DNA of 7,743 nucleotides from Planctomycetota bacterium (GTDB taxonomy: Bacteria; Planctomycetota; PUPC01; JABMSA01; JAUWKK01). The notes beneath the pieces are model-generated. The model did not search any database. It had not been told where the DNA came from and saw only the letters and a list, made by a program, of their open reading frames with translations. The stretch is taken from contig JAUWKK010000123.1 in the NCBI GenBank assembly GCA_030614245.1, positions 1-7,743 of the forward strand, given 5' to 3'. Below, in pieces: positions 1 to 5,640 of the stretch (the stretch's first letter is position 1; every line of letters begins with the position of its first letter). The translations under genes were made by a program, and so were the position numbers.

Positions 1-143
1 AGGCAGGCGTTCATCTGTGGTTGCCTTTCTTCTGAAAACGCGGATAAATACAGAGAAGAGTGGAACCGCTGATAAACACAGATAAACACAGATAGGAAGT
101 CTTAATTATCAGCGTTCATCTGCGTTCATCTGTGGTTGCTTTA
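1..143. repeat. Dispersed-type intergenic repeat with imperfect hairpin
   Basis: There is no gene here. The 18-mer GCGTTCATCTGTGGTTGC occurs exactly at 7-24 and again at 122-139. Between them, 71-93 is built of short tandem units (GATAAACACA twice). The arm at about 64-93 is an imperfect inverted copy of 110-139, with most positions complementary and several mismatches being G-T wobbles in RNA, so the block could fold into a long stem-loop. The word AGAAGAGTGGAAC at 54-66 recurs exactly at 1772-1784, and its 12-nt core recurs on the other strand at 4403-4414, so repeat pieces are shared among three spacers of the window. No transposase or terminal gene is visible. It is a non-coding repeat of unknown mobility. 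Confidence 0.7.
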
Positions 144-168
144 CGAAGCGTTTTCTTTTTGCCCGGCG

Positions 169-194
169 TCTGGCGATTTGGCCAAACGGCCAGA
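169..194. promoter_or_regulatory. 26-bp imperfect palindrome before the permease, possible operator
   Basis: The two halves TCTGGCGATTTGG (169-181) and CCAAACGGCCAGA (182-194) are inverted copies with 11 of 13 positions paired and no spacer. The site ends 6 nt before the GAGGAAG ribosome binding site (201-207) of the permease. A gapless palindrome of this length is typical of a dimeric repressor site; ArsR-type regulators often control this class of permease, but no regulator gene is in the window. As RNA it could instead be a small hairpin near the ribosome binding site. No clear -35/-10 pair was recognised. The symmetry is seen directly; the function is inferred. Confidence 0.4.
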
Positions 195-214
195 GCTGCT
201 GAGGAAGCATCAGA

Positions 215-1756
215 ATGAGAACAAAGGAGGGGAGGAAGCTGGCGGTAATCGCGGGCGTCTTCCTGGTGCTCTTCTGGCTGCCAGTGAGCTGGGACCGGTT
301 CACGGGCGGCGTAATGGAATCGCTCCACTTGGCAAAGTGGTACGCTCGGGAGCACGTGCTGCTGTGCCTTGTGCCGGCGTTCTTCATCGCTGGTGCCATC
401 GGCGTGTTCATCAGCCAGGCGGCGGTAATGAAGTACCTCGGGGCCGAGGCCAACAAGGTGCTGGCCTACGGCGTGGCCAGCATATCGGGCAGCATTCTGG
501 CTGTCTGCTCCTGCACCGTCCTGCCGCTTTTCGCGGGGATATGGCGGATGGGCGCGGGGCTGGGCCCGGCAACGGCTTTCCTCTACTCCGGGCCGGCGAT
601 CAACGTCCTGGCGATCATCCTCACCGCCCGAATCCTCGGGCTGCAACTGGGCATTGCGCGCGCCGTGGGCGCCGTCGTCTTCAGCATAATAATCGGCCTG
701 ATCATGCACTTCATCTACCGCAAATATGAACTGGAGAAGGCCGACAGGCAGGCCGGCACTCCCCAACCGGAGGTTACCCGCCCGCTGTGGCAGAATGCCA
801 TCTTCTTCGCGGTAATGATCGGCATCCTGGTGTTCGCCAACTGGGGCGCGCCGAATAACTTCCGATTTAAGCTATCTGACGGCCGGACGCTCCAGGCCGC
901 AGTTGTCAATGCGCCGGAGGACCTATCCGCACAGGGCGCCCATTACAACTTGAAACTGACCGAGGGGCCTGAGGACGGAAAGGAAATCCAAATCCAGGCG
1001 GCTGACGTGCTCGAAAAGACGCCCGTGCCAGGAGCCTGGACGACCATCTGGCGGGGCAAATGGCTCATCACGTCCGCCTTCGCGGCGGCGTTCGGGTTCG
1101 TCTTGATCTTCTGGTTCTCACTCACATGGTGGAAGGTTCTTCTTGCGGCGATGCCGGCAGTGGCGCTGGCCTTGATCCCGCCCAGTGGCGGCATGTGGGT
1201 GCTGATCCCGTTTTCGGCGGCCATCGTGGGCCTGTCGATTATCACGAGCATGGACAATGGCGAAGCCGGCGACTGGTTCAGTGCCTCCTGGGGATTTGCG
1301 AAGCAGATACTGCCGTTGCTGTTCTTCGGTGTGCTGGTGGCCGGATTCCTGCTGGGGCGGCCCGGCCATGAAGGCTTCATAGCCGGCACATACGTGGACA
1401 TGTTGGTCGGTGACAAGCCGGAAACGTTCCTGGCCATCACCGGCTTGGATGGCGGCGCCTTCGACTCGCTCATTCGTGCGATCTGGCCGGTCTGGACGAA
1501 CTTCTTTGCTTCCGTCTTTGGCGCATTCATGTACTTCGCCACACTCACCGAAGTGCCCATCCTCCAGGGGCTGATCGGCTCAGGAATGGGCAAGGGCCCG
1601 GCGCTGGCGCTGCTGCTGGCCGGGCCGGCCTTGAGCCTGCCAAACATGCTCGTGATACGCAGCATCATGGGCACGCGCAAGACGGTCGTCTTCTGCTCGC
1701 TGGTAGTTGCGATGGCGACATTCAGTGGGGTGATCTTCGGTGTATTGGTACGATAA
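215..1756 (+). CDS. Permease, PF03773/COG0701 (ArsP-like) family
   Basis: This is a 513-residue polytopic inner-membrane transporter. The N-terminal half carries the family signature CSCTVLPLF (98-106) followed by GAGLGPATAFLYSGPAINVL (113-132). The C-terminal half carries the matching set: MDNGEAGDWFSASWGFAKQI (346-365), LTEVPILQGL (444-453), GPALALLLAGPALSLPNM (461-478) and GTRKTVVF (486-493). The two halves fit the internally duplicated architecture of the family. Between them, about 211-280 is a polar, non-membrane stretch that looks like an inserted soluble domain. Family members include ArsP, which exports trivalent organoarsenicals, but most are uncharacterised, and the substrate cannot be read from sequence. 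The paired cysteines 98 and 100 are a candidate metal or thiol site. The ATG is supported by GAGGAAG at 201-207, 7 nt upstream. A thioredoxin-like gene follows, a pairing familiar for this family. Confidence 0.9.
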   Translation: MRTKEGRKLAVIAGVFLVLFWLPVSWDRFTGGVMESLHLAKWYAREHVLLCLVPAFFIAGAIGVFISQAAVMKYLGAEANKVLAYGVASISGSILAVCSCTVLPLFAGIWRMGAGLGPATAFLYSGPAINVLAIILTARILGLQLGIARAVGAVVFSIIIGLIMHFIYRKYELEKADRQAGTPQPEVTRPLWQNAIFFAVMIGILVFANWGAPNNFRFKLSDGRTLQAAVVNAPEDLSAQGAHYNLKLTEGPEDGKEIQIQAADVLEKTPVPGAWTTIWRGKWLITSAFAAAFGFVLIFWFSLTWWKVLLAAMPAVALALIPPSGGMWVLIPFSAAIVGLSIITSMDNGEAGDWFSASWGFAKQILPLLFFGVLVAGFLLGRPGHEGFIAGTYVDMLVGDKPETFLAITGLDGGAFDSLIRAIWPVWTNFFASVFGAFMYFATLTEVPILQGLIGSGMGKGPALALLLAGPALSLPNMLVIRSIMGTRKTVVFCSLVVAMATFSGVIFGVLVR

Positions 1757-1772
1757 GGGCGACCACGCTTTA

Positions 1773-1845
1773 GAAGAGTGGAACAGTGGAGCAGTGGAAC
1801 AGTCGAGAGATTGAGATTGTCACCTGCTCACCTGCTCACCTGCTC
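1773..1845 (+). repeat. Intergenic repeat copy A (inverted partner at 4351-4414)
   Basis: This 73-nt block matches the reverse complement of 4351-4414 almost completely: an 8-nt unit (AGCAGTGG) is extra here, there is one A/G substitution, and a 6-nt stretch replaces a 5-nt one. The stretch GATTGAGATTGTCACCT is identical in both. It is internally repetitive, with CACCTGCT in three tandem units at 1821-1844. It lies directly after the permease stop and ends a few bases before the relic of a second permease. No coding role is likely, although a GTG at 1778 opens a frame through it. Confidence 0.8.
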
Positions 1846-1858
1846 TACTTTTTGGGGC

Positions 1859-1963
1859 ATGTTGCTGATGGGCAACGTATCAGGCTGGCGCAAGACGCTG
1901 GTGTTCTGTACGATAATCGTGGTAATAAGCACGTGGCTCGTGCGGCAAGGAGTTGAACGATGA
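1859..1963 (+). pseudogene. Relic of a second permease C-terminus (34 codons)
   Basis: The ATG at 1859 opens 34 codons ending in TGA at 1961-1963. The peptide aligns without gaps to the end of the upstream permease: MLLMGNVSGWRKTLVFC matches MLVIRSIMGTRKTVVFC (residues 478-494), sharing ML, G, RKT and VFC, with mostly conservative changes elsewhere, and a hydrophobic segment follows. Homology begins right where repeat copy A stops, so it looks like the 3' end of a second PF03773 permease whose 5' part was lost. The frame can be extended upstream to a GTG at 1778 through the repeat (61 residues), but that part is repeat-derived. No ribosome binding site stands before 1859. Its stop overlaps the next start (ATGA), which suggests that the lost permease was translationally coupled to the thioredoxin. 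A small expressed membrane peptide is the alternative. Confidence 0.6.
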
Positions 1964-2193
1964 TGAAGATACAGATACTGGGAACCGGATGCCCGAAGTG
2001 TAAGAAGCTGGCGGAGAACACCGAGGCAGCCGCCAGGACGCTCGGAATCGAGTATGAGATAGAGAAGGTGACCGACATCAGCGACATCATGAAGTTCGGT
2101 GTGATGATCACCCCGGCCCTCGCCGTCGACGGCGAAGTCAAGGTAGTCGGCAAAATTCCGTCGCCGGAGGAGATTGAGAGATTTCTCGCATAG
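1960..2193 (+). CDS. Small cytosolic thioredoxin-like protein (redox-active disulfide protein 2 family)
   Basis: The product has 77 residues, the usual size of the MTH895/TM0996-type glutaredoxin-like family. It opens with a beta strand (MMKIQILGTG) and the redox site CPKC at 11-14, followed by a helix. The cis-proline loop is MITPALAVDG (49-58, Pro52), and the helix SPEEIERFL closes the fold. There is no signal peptide, so it acts in the cytosol, as a dithiol-disulfide exchanger. This family is often encoded beside PF03773 permeases. AAGGAG at 1947-1952 lies 7 nt before the first ATG; a second ATG at 1963 follows directly and either could serve. The start overlaps the stop of the permease relic by 4 bases. 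It could reduce the permease cysteines, pass electrons to CcdA, or bind metal; the partner is inferred. Confidence 0.9.
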   Translation: MMKIQILGTGCPKCKKLAENTEAAARTLGIEYEIEKVTDISDIMKFGVMITPALAVDGEVKVVGKIPSPEEIERFLA

Positions 2194-2260
2194 CGGCTAC
2201 CGGTGGATGCAGAATTGGGAGAGAGTTACCGGCCGGTGGGCCGTATCGATCTCGCAAGAG

Positions 2261-2267
2261 AAGGAGG
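2261..2267 (+). promoter_or_regulatory. Strong ribosome binding site fixing the start at 2276
   Basis: AAGGAGG is a near-perfect Shine-Dalgarno sequence 8 nt before the ATG at 2276. The frame is open further upstream to 2174, but that extension overlaps the previous gene and would put 34 polar residues ahead of the membrane anchor, so 2276 is the start. Confidence 0.85.
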
Positions 2268-2275
2268 AGTTATCC

Positions 2276-2833
2276 ATGAGTAGAGCCGGAAGAATTAGCA
2301 TTGTAGTCGTTTTGGCCGCCGCCGTGGTTGCCGTGATTATTCTGAAATCTGACAATGGCGCAGCCCCGACAGCGAACGAGACGTCAACACAAGGGCCGGC
2401 GCAAGCCGCCCAGCAAGCGGACGAATCACAGAGCAAGAAACCCAACCCCGACAAGGCCGCCTTGCCGAAACTGATCGACCTGGGTGCCGCCAAGTGCATC
2501 CCGTGCAAGATGATGGCGCCGATCCTTGAAGAACTGAAGAAAGAATACGAGGGAAGGCTCAAAGTTGTCTTCATCGACGTCTGGAAGGAGCCGGAAGCCG
2601 GCAAGCCGTACGGGATAAGAGTGATCCCCACCCAGATTTTCTTCGATGCGTCGGGAAAGGAGCTTTATCGGCACGTAGGCTTCCTATCCAAGGAAGACAT
2701 CCTGAATAAATGGAAGGAGCTGGGAGTGGACCTCGGGGCGACCCGGACTGCGATCCGGCGAGTGCCCGCCGGCCAAGTGAAGCCGCGCGGAAAGGAGAAT
2801 TGTACACTATGCAGGAACTCTTCACTTTACTGA
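2276..2833 (+). CDS. Membrane-anchored extracytoplasmic thioredoxin
   Basis: The product has 185 residues. Residues 5-24 form one hydrophobic segment (ISIVVVLAAAVVAVIILK) after a short basic start, acting as an uncleaved anchor or signal peptide. About 25-62 is a flexible Ala/Gln/Ser linker. The thioredoxin domain runs from about 63 to 152, with the active site KCIPCKMMAPIL (CIPC at 74-77) and the cis-Pro loop RVIPTQIFF (Pro118). The cysteine pair and cis-Pro indicate an active thiol-disulfide exchanger on the outer face of the inner membrane. The ccdA-like gene follows with a 25-nt overlap (2809-2833), so the two are coupled, and CcdA-type proteins are known to reduce such thioredoxins. The last 30 or so residues lie outside the fold; their end is read through the ccdA ribosome binding site and contains a second CxxC (CTLC, 176-179), probably by chance. 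Confidence 0.88.
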   Translation: MSRAGRISIVVVLAAAVVAVIILKSDNGAAPTANETSTQGPAQAAQQADESQSKKPNPDKAALPKLIDLGAAKCIPCKMMAPILEELKKEYEGRLKVVFIDVWKEPEAGKPYGIRVIPTQIFFDASGKELYRHVGFLSKEDILNKWKELGVDLGATRTAIRRVPAGQVKPRGKENCTLCRNSSLY

Positions 2834-3507
2834 CGCGAGCGGTGGAGGGCACACCGCTGGTCGCCATCGGCGCCGCCGTTGTGTGGGGAGTCCTCAGCAT
2901 CCTCCTCAGCCCGTGCCACCTCTCGAGCATTCCGCTCATCGTGGGTTTCATCGACCATCAGGGGAGCATGTCCACCAGGCGCGCCTTTCTTATTTCGACG
3001 CTGTTCGCAACGGGTATCCTGATCACCATCGGCGTGATCGGTGCCGTGACGGCCGCCGCCGGCCGCATGATGGGCGACATAGGCGCCATCGGCAACTACC
3101 TCGTCGCCGGCATCTTCTTCCTCGTCGGGCTCGTTCTGCTAGACGTCATACCCATGCCGTGGTCGGGTCCGGGTCAGGTCGGGATGAAACGAAGGGGCAT
3201 CCTCGCCGCGTTCATTCTCGGGCTCGTGTTCGGCATCGCTATAGGTCCGTGCACTTTCGCCTACATGGCCCCAATGCTCGGCGTTACGTTCAAGCTGGCG
3301 GCCACTAACATCGCCTACGGAGTAGTGCTGCTGTTGGCCTACGGGTTCGGTCACTGCTCGGTCATCGTGATTGCGGGCACGTTCACCGAGCTCGTCCAGC
3401 GGTACCTCAACTGGAACGAGAAGTCCAGGGGCGCCGTGATTCTAAAGCGGATTTGTGGCGTGCTCGTGCTGTTGGGCGGAGTTTACATGATATACACGGC
3501 TCCGTGA
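2809..3507 (+). CDS. ccdA: CcdA-type transmembrane thiol electron carrier
   Basis: The product has 232 residues with about six membrane segments (roughly 17-46, 57-84, 95-115, 128-150, 165-190 and 212-230), the size and topology of CcdA rather than the larger DsbD. The two functional cysteines stand in the expected places: SPCHLSSIPL (Cys36, first helix) and GPCTFAYMAP (Cys148, fourth helix). In the family they form a disulfide inside the membrane that takes electrons from cytosolic thioredoxin and delivers them to outward-facing thiol proteins. The upstream membrane-anchored thioredoxin is the obvious acceptor and the 77-residue thioredoxin a possible donor. The chosen ATG at 2809 has AAAGGAG at 2791-2797, 11 nt upstream; the frame is open to 2710, but that part is a shadow inside the thioredoxin gene. 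A cytochrome c maturation role is not indicated, as no heme genes are nearby. Confidence 0.9.
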   Translation: MQELFTLLTRAVEGTPLVAIGAAVVWGVLSILLSPCHLSSIPLIVGFIDHQGSMSTRRAFLISTLFATGILITIGVIGAVTAAAGRMMGDIGAIGNYLVAGIFFLVGLVLLDVIPMPWSGPGQVGMKRRGILAAFILGLVFGIAIGPCTFAYMAPMLGVTFKLAATNIAYGVVLLLAYGFGHCSVIVIAGTFTELVQRYLNWNEKSRGAVILKRICGVLVLLGGVYMIYTAP

Positions 3508-3545
3508 GGGTTCGACCGGAAACGCGGAAGGTTTTCTAACCACAC

Positions 3546-3552
3546 AAGGGAG
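3546..3552 (+). promoter_or_regulatory. Ribosome binding site favouring the start at 3560
   Basis: AAGGGAG lies 7 nt before the ATG at 3560 but only 1 nt before the in-frame ATG at 3554. The spacing favours 3560, giving a protein that begins MAEKQKRRRFLG. Confidence 0.7.
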
Positions 3553-3559
3553 AATGGAC

Positions 3560-4174
3560 ATGGCAGAGAAGCAGAAAAGGCGAAGATTTCTGGGAGCCGC
3601 CGGCGCGGCGATTATTGCCGGCGGAGCAGCAGAGAGGGCATTGGCGCAGGCGCCCGGACGCAAGGGAATCAAGATCGTCGGCATCTCTTGCAGCCCGCGC
3701 AAGGGCAAGACCACAGCGGCCGCAGTGAATATCTGCCTGGAAGCCGCCAGGCAGGTGGCCCCCAATGTCGAGACCGAGCTGATCGACCTCGCCGGAATGA
3801 GCATCCCCGGTTCCGTCGCCGCCGGAGTGCCCCTTGAGCCGGGGCGGAAAGACGACTTCCCGCAGCTCGTCCCGAAGCTCGCGGACGCCAACGTGGCCGG
3901 AATCATCGTCGGCTCACCGGTCTACTTCGCCAACATGAGTGCGCTGTGCAAGGCCTTTCTCGACCGCTGCATCGCCTTCCGCAAGAAAGGCTTTGCCTTG
4001 AGCAACAAGGCTGCCGGCGCAGTCGCGGTTGGAGGGGCGCGCAACGGCGGGCAGGAACTTACCGTCCGGTCGATCCAAACCGCACTGATGTGTCAGGAGA
4101 TGATCGTCGTGGCGAAGAATCTCGGCCGGCGCGTTGCCGAAGTCGCCCTGCTCGTCGCCCGCGCACGAGACTGA
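3560..4174 (+). CDS. Tat-exported flavodoxin-fold NAD(P)H-dependent reductase, apparently shortened
   Basis: The product has 204 residues. The N-terminus KRRRFLGAAGAAIIAGG is a twin-arginine signal with a probable cleavage at ALA-QA (29/30), so a folded, cofactor-bound protein would be exported. The mature part is a PF03358 NADPH-dependent FMN reductase/iron-sulfur-flavoprotein-type domain: the flavin phosphate loop GISCSPRKGKTT (41-52), then GSPVYFANMSALCKAFLDRC (118-137) and AVAVGGARNGGQE (154-166). After MIVV (181-184) the sequence jumps to AKNLGRRVAEVALLVA (185-200), a stretch that in relatives, as I recall them, follows a further segment of roughly 25-35 residues, so an in-frame internal deletion is suspected. 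Activity is therefore uncertain. The gene begins 52 nt after the ccdA-like gene and probably shares its transcript. The CcdA/thioredoxin pair may supply it with electrons, or it may act independently; ArsH is a distant member of the same fold. Confidence 0.8.
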   Translation: MAEKQKRRRFLGAAGAAIIAGGAAERALAQAPGRKGIKIVGISCSPRKGKTTAAAVNICLEAARQVAPNVETELIDLAGMSIPGSVAAGVPLEPGRKDDFPQLVPKLADANVAGIIVGSPVYFANMSALCKAFLDRCIAFRKKGFALSNKAAGAVAVGGARNGGQELTVRSIQTALMCQEMIVVAKNLGRRVAEVALLVARARD

Positions 4175-4350
4175 GAAACTCGAAACTGGACTTTACTATT
4201 ACCGCGAGGGGATGTATTATGAGTATTAACTGAGAATGGCCCGCACGCGCTCCCGGGGCACAACGCAACCGGCTCGGCTGGCTTCCTTGAAACTCGTACA
4301 CCATCAGGATATGATTCCAGTGGGGCAGATTAAGATCACTGATGGAATTC
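4175..4350. other. Spacer with a four-codon start remnant; no gene recognised
   Basis: Nothing here codes convincingly. GAGGGG at 4206-4211 is followed 7 nt later by ATG at 4219, a well-formed initiation site, but the frame ends after four codons (MSIN, TGA 4231-4233). This looks like the surviving front of a gene whose body is lost, although chance or a leader peptide cannot be excluded. The stretch 4234-4350 matches nothing I recognise on either strand, and no intrinsic terminator (stem followed by a T-run) was found after the flavoprotein gene. Confidence 0.4.
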
Positions 4351-4414
4351 GAGCAGGTGAGCAGGAGAGAGGTGACAATCTCAATCCCTCGACTGTTCCA
4401 CTGTTCCACTCTTC
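4351..4414 (-). repeat. Intergenic repeat copy B (inverted partner of 1773-1845)
   Basis: Read on the minus strand, this 64-nt block is a near copy of 1773-1845, shorter by one 8-nt unit and with one A/G difference and a small replacement near the CACCTGCT units. Fragments of the same vocabulary (GAGCAGGTGA, CAGGAGAGAG) recur just downstream at 4453-4474. The two copies face each other around a block of about 2.5 kb. No target-site duplication is evident at its edges. Confidence 0.8.
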
Positions 4415-4449
4415 CACTGATGGCGGTGCCCGCGGGCTGCGGAGAGTTG

Positions 4450-4525
4450 ATCAGGAGAGAGTTGAGCAGGTGAGAAGAGCCTTCTTCTCTTTCTACTGCT
4501 CTACTTTCAACTGTCTCCTTACTGA
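4450..4525. repeat. Long imperfect palindrome upstream of the glycan genes
   Basis: Nested complementary arms surround a 4-nt loop (4479-4482): GAGAAGA 4472-4478 with TCTTCTC 4483-4489, GAGCAG 4464-4469 with CTGCTC 4496-4501, AGTTGA 4460-4465 with TCAACT 4507-4512 (overlapping the previous arm by two bases), and AGGAGA 4453-4458 with TCTCCT 4514-4519. It ends just before the ribosome binding site of the next gene (GCGGAGG, 4527-4533). With no T-run behind it, it is not a standard terminator. It may be a mobile-repeat remnant, or a 5' UTR structure affecting the downstream gene. Confidence 0.6.
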
Positions 4526-4537
4526 TGCGGAGGTTGC

Positions 4538-5638
4538 ATGCACATAGTCGGCCTGAGCATTCTTCTATTCTCCTTCGCGCTTGGGGCCATATTGACGGGG
4601 GTGGCCCGGCGCGTCGCGCTTCGGCTGAACTTCGTTGACGTGCCCAACCATCGCAAGGTCCACAAGGCGCCGATGCCCTTGGGCGGCGGAATCGCCATCT
4701 GCGCCGCCGTCACGCTGCCGCCGCTGCTGGGCTGCCTGGCCGCGCTCATCTTCCGCGACGGGTTCCCCGAGTGGGCGCCGCAGATCGTTCACGACACCCT
4801 GCCGCTGCTGCTGAAGAAATGGCCGACCGTCCTGGCAATGCTCGCCGGCGGTGCAATCGTCTGCCTGCTGGGCGCGATCGACGACGCCCGCGGCCTGACC
4901 GCATGGTCGCGGCTGGCCATCGAGTTCCTGGTCGCTGTCGTCCTTTTCATCCTGGTGCCGGAACTCAGGATCACGGTTTTCATCGAGAGCACAGTCGTTT
5001 CGGCCGTCGCGACGACCGTTTGGATCGTGGCGCTGATCAACGCATTTAATTTTATGGATCACATGGACGGATTGTGCGCGGGCACGACCGCGGTGGCCTG
5101 CGTGATCTTCCTCGTGGCGGCGCTGGCGACGGGGCAGCTTTTCGTCGCGGCGCTTGTCCTTGCGATGCTCAGTGCGGTGCTGGGATTCCTGCTGTTCAAC
5201 TTCCCGCCTGCTAAGATATTCATGGGCGACGCGGGCAGCACGTTCATCGGGTACATGATGGCCGTGACGACGATCGCTTTCACATTCTACCAGCAGCAGG
5301 CCGAGGCGCACTGGCTTCTCTCGCTGCTGCTCCCCGTGCTGATCCTGTCGGTTCCGATCTTCGATACGGCCGCCGTGCTCTACATCCGCATGCGCGATCG
5401 CCGGCCGCTGATGTCATCGGACCGCAATCATTTCTCGCATCGGCTGATCGAGCTGGGCATGACGAAACGCCAGGCGGTGCTCACGATCTATCTGGCCACA
5501 TTCGTCATAGGCGCCGGCGCAATGTTCTGGTATCAGCTTAACGTCTGGGGCGGCCTGATAGTCTTCGGGCAGGCCATGGCCGTCTTCGGCATCATCTTCC
5601 TGCTCGAAGCCACAGCAAAGAGAAGGCGCAATTCGTAA
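4538..5638 (+). CDS. MraY/WecA-family polyprenyl-phosphate sugar-1-phosphate transferase
   Basis: This 366-residue multi-pass membrane enzyme transfers a HexNAc-1-phosphate from a UDP-sugar to a polyprenyl phosphate on the cytosolic face, the first step of lipid-linked glycan synthesis. Family landmarks appear in order: DVPNHRKVHKAPMPLGGG (34-51), the Asp pair in GAIDDARGL (112-120), NAFNFMDHMDGL (168-179), NFPPAKIFMGDAGSTFIGYM (221-240), and the HxxH loop DRNHFSHRL (295-303). This pattern resembles WecA/TagO rather than MraY of peptidoglycan synthesis. NAFNFMDHMDGL differs from the common NAFNLIDGLDGL by a His in place of Gly, but the key Asp and Asn residues remain. Length is normal. The start has GCGGAGG 4 nt upstream, a slightly short spacing. 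The ligase-like gene follows after 2 nt. The exact sugar and lipid are not readable. Confidence 0.92.
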   Translation: MHIVGLSILLFSFALGAILTGVARRVALRLNFVDVPNHRKVHKAPMPLGGGIAICAAVTLPPLLGCLAALIFRDGFPEWAPQIVHDTLPLLLKKWPTVLAMLAGGAIVCLLGAIDDARGLTAWSRLAIEFLVAVVLFILVPELRITVFIESTVVSAVATTVWIVALINAFNFMDHMDGLCAGTTAVACVIFLVAALATGQLFVAALVLAMLSAVLGFLLFNFPPAKIFMGDAGSTFIGYMMAVTTIAFTFYQQQAEAHWLLSLLLPVLILSVPIFDTAAVLYIRMRDRRPLMSSDRNHFSHRLIELGMTKRQAVLTIYLATFVIGAGAMFWYQLNVWGGLIVFGQAMAVFGIIFLLEATAKRRRNS

Positions 5639-5640
5639 TC

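Noticed and set aside
71..139. Possible CRISPR-like short repeats
   Set aside because: Units are about 10 nt, adjacent or irregularly spaced, with no uniform spacers and no cas gene.
116..766. Minus-strand open frame of 216 codons opposite the permease
   Set aside because: It is low in hydrophobic structure, rich in Arg, His, Asp and Gln, and mirrors a clear membrane-protein gene on the + strand; a typical antisense shadow in GC-rich DNA.
215..4174. Calling the block an arsenic-resistance operon
   Set aside because: The permease family includes ArsP, but there is no ArsR, ArsM, ArsC or ArsH proper in the window, so the substrate cannot be stated.
1773..4414. Composite transposon bounded by the inverted repeats
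   Set aside because: No transposase, no insertion-sequence ends and no target duplication are visible; the repeats are only about 64-73 nt.
4565..5311. Minus-strand open frame of 248 codons opposite the transferase
   Set aside because: Its composition (Arg, Gln, His, Asp runs) is that of an antisense shadow, and the + strand gene has every family motif.
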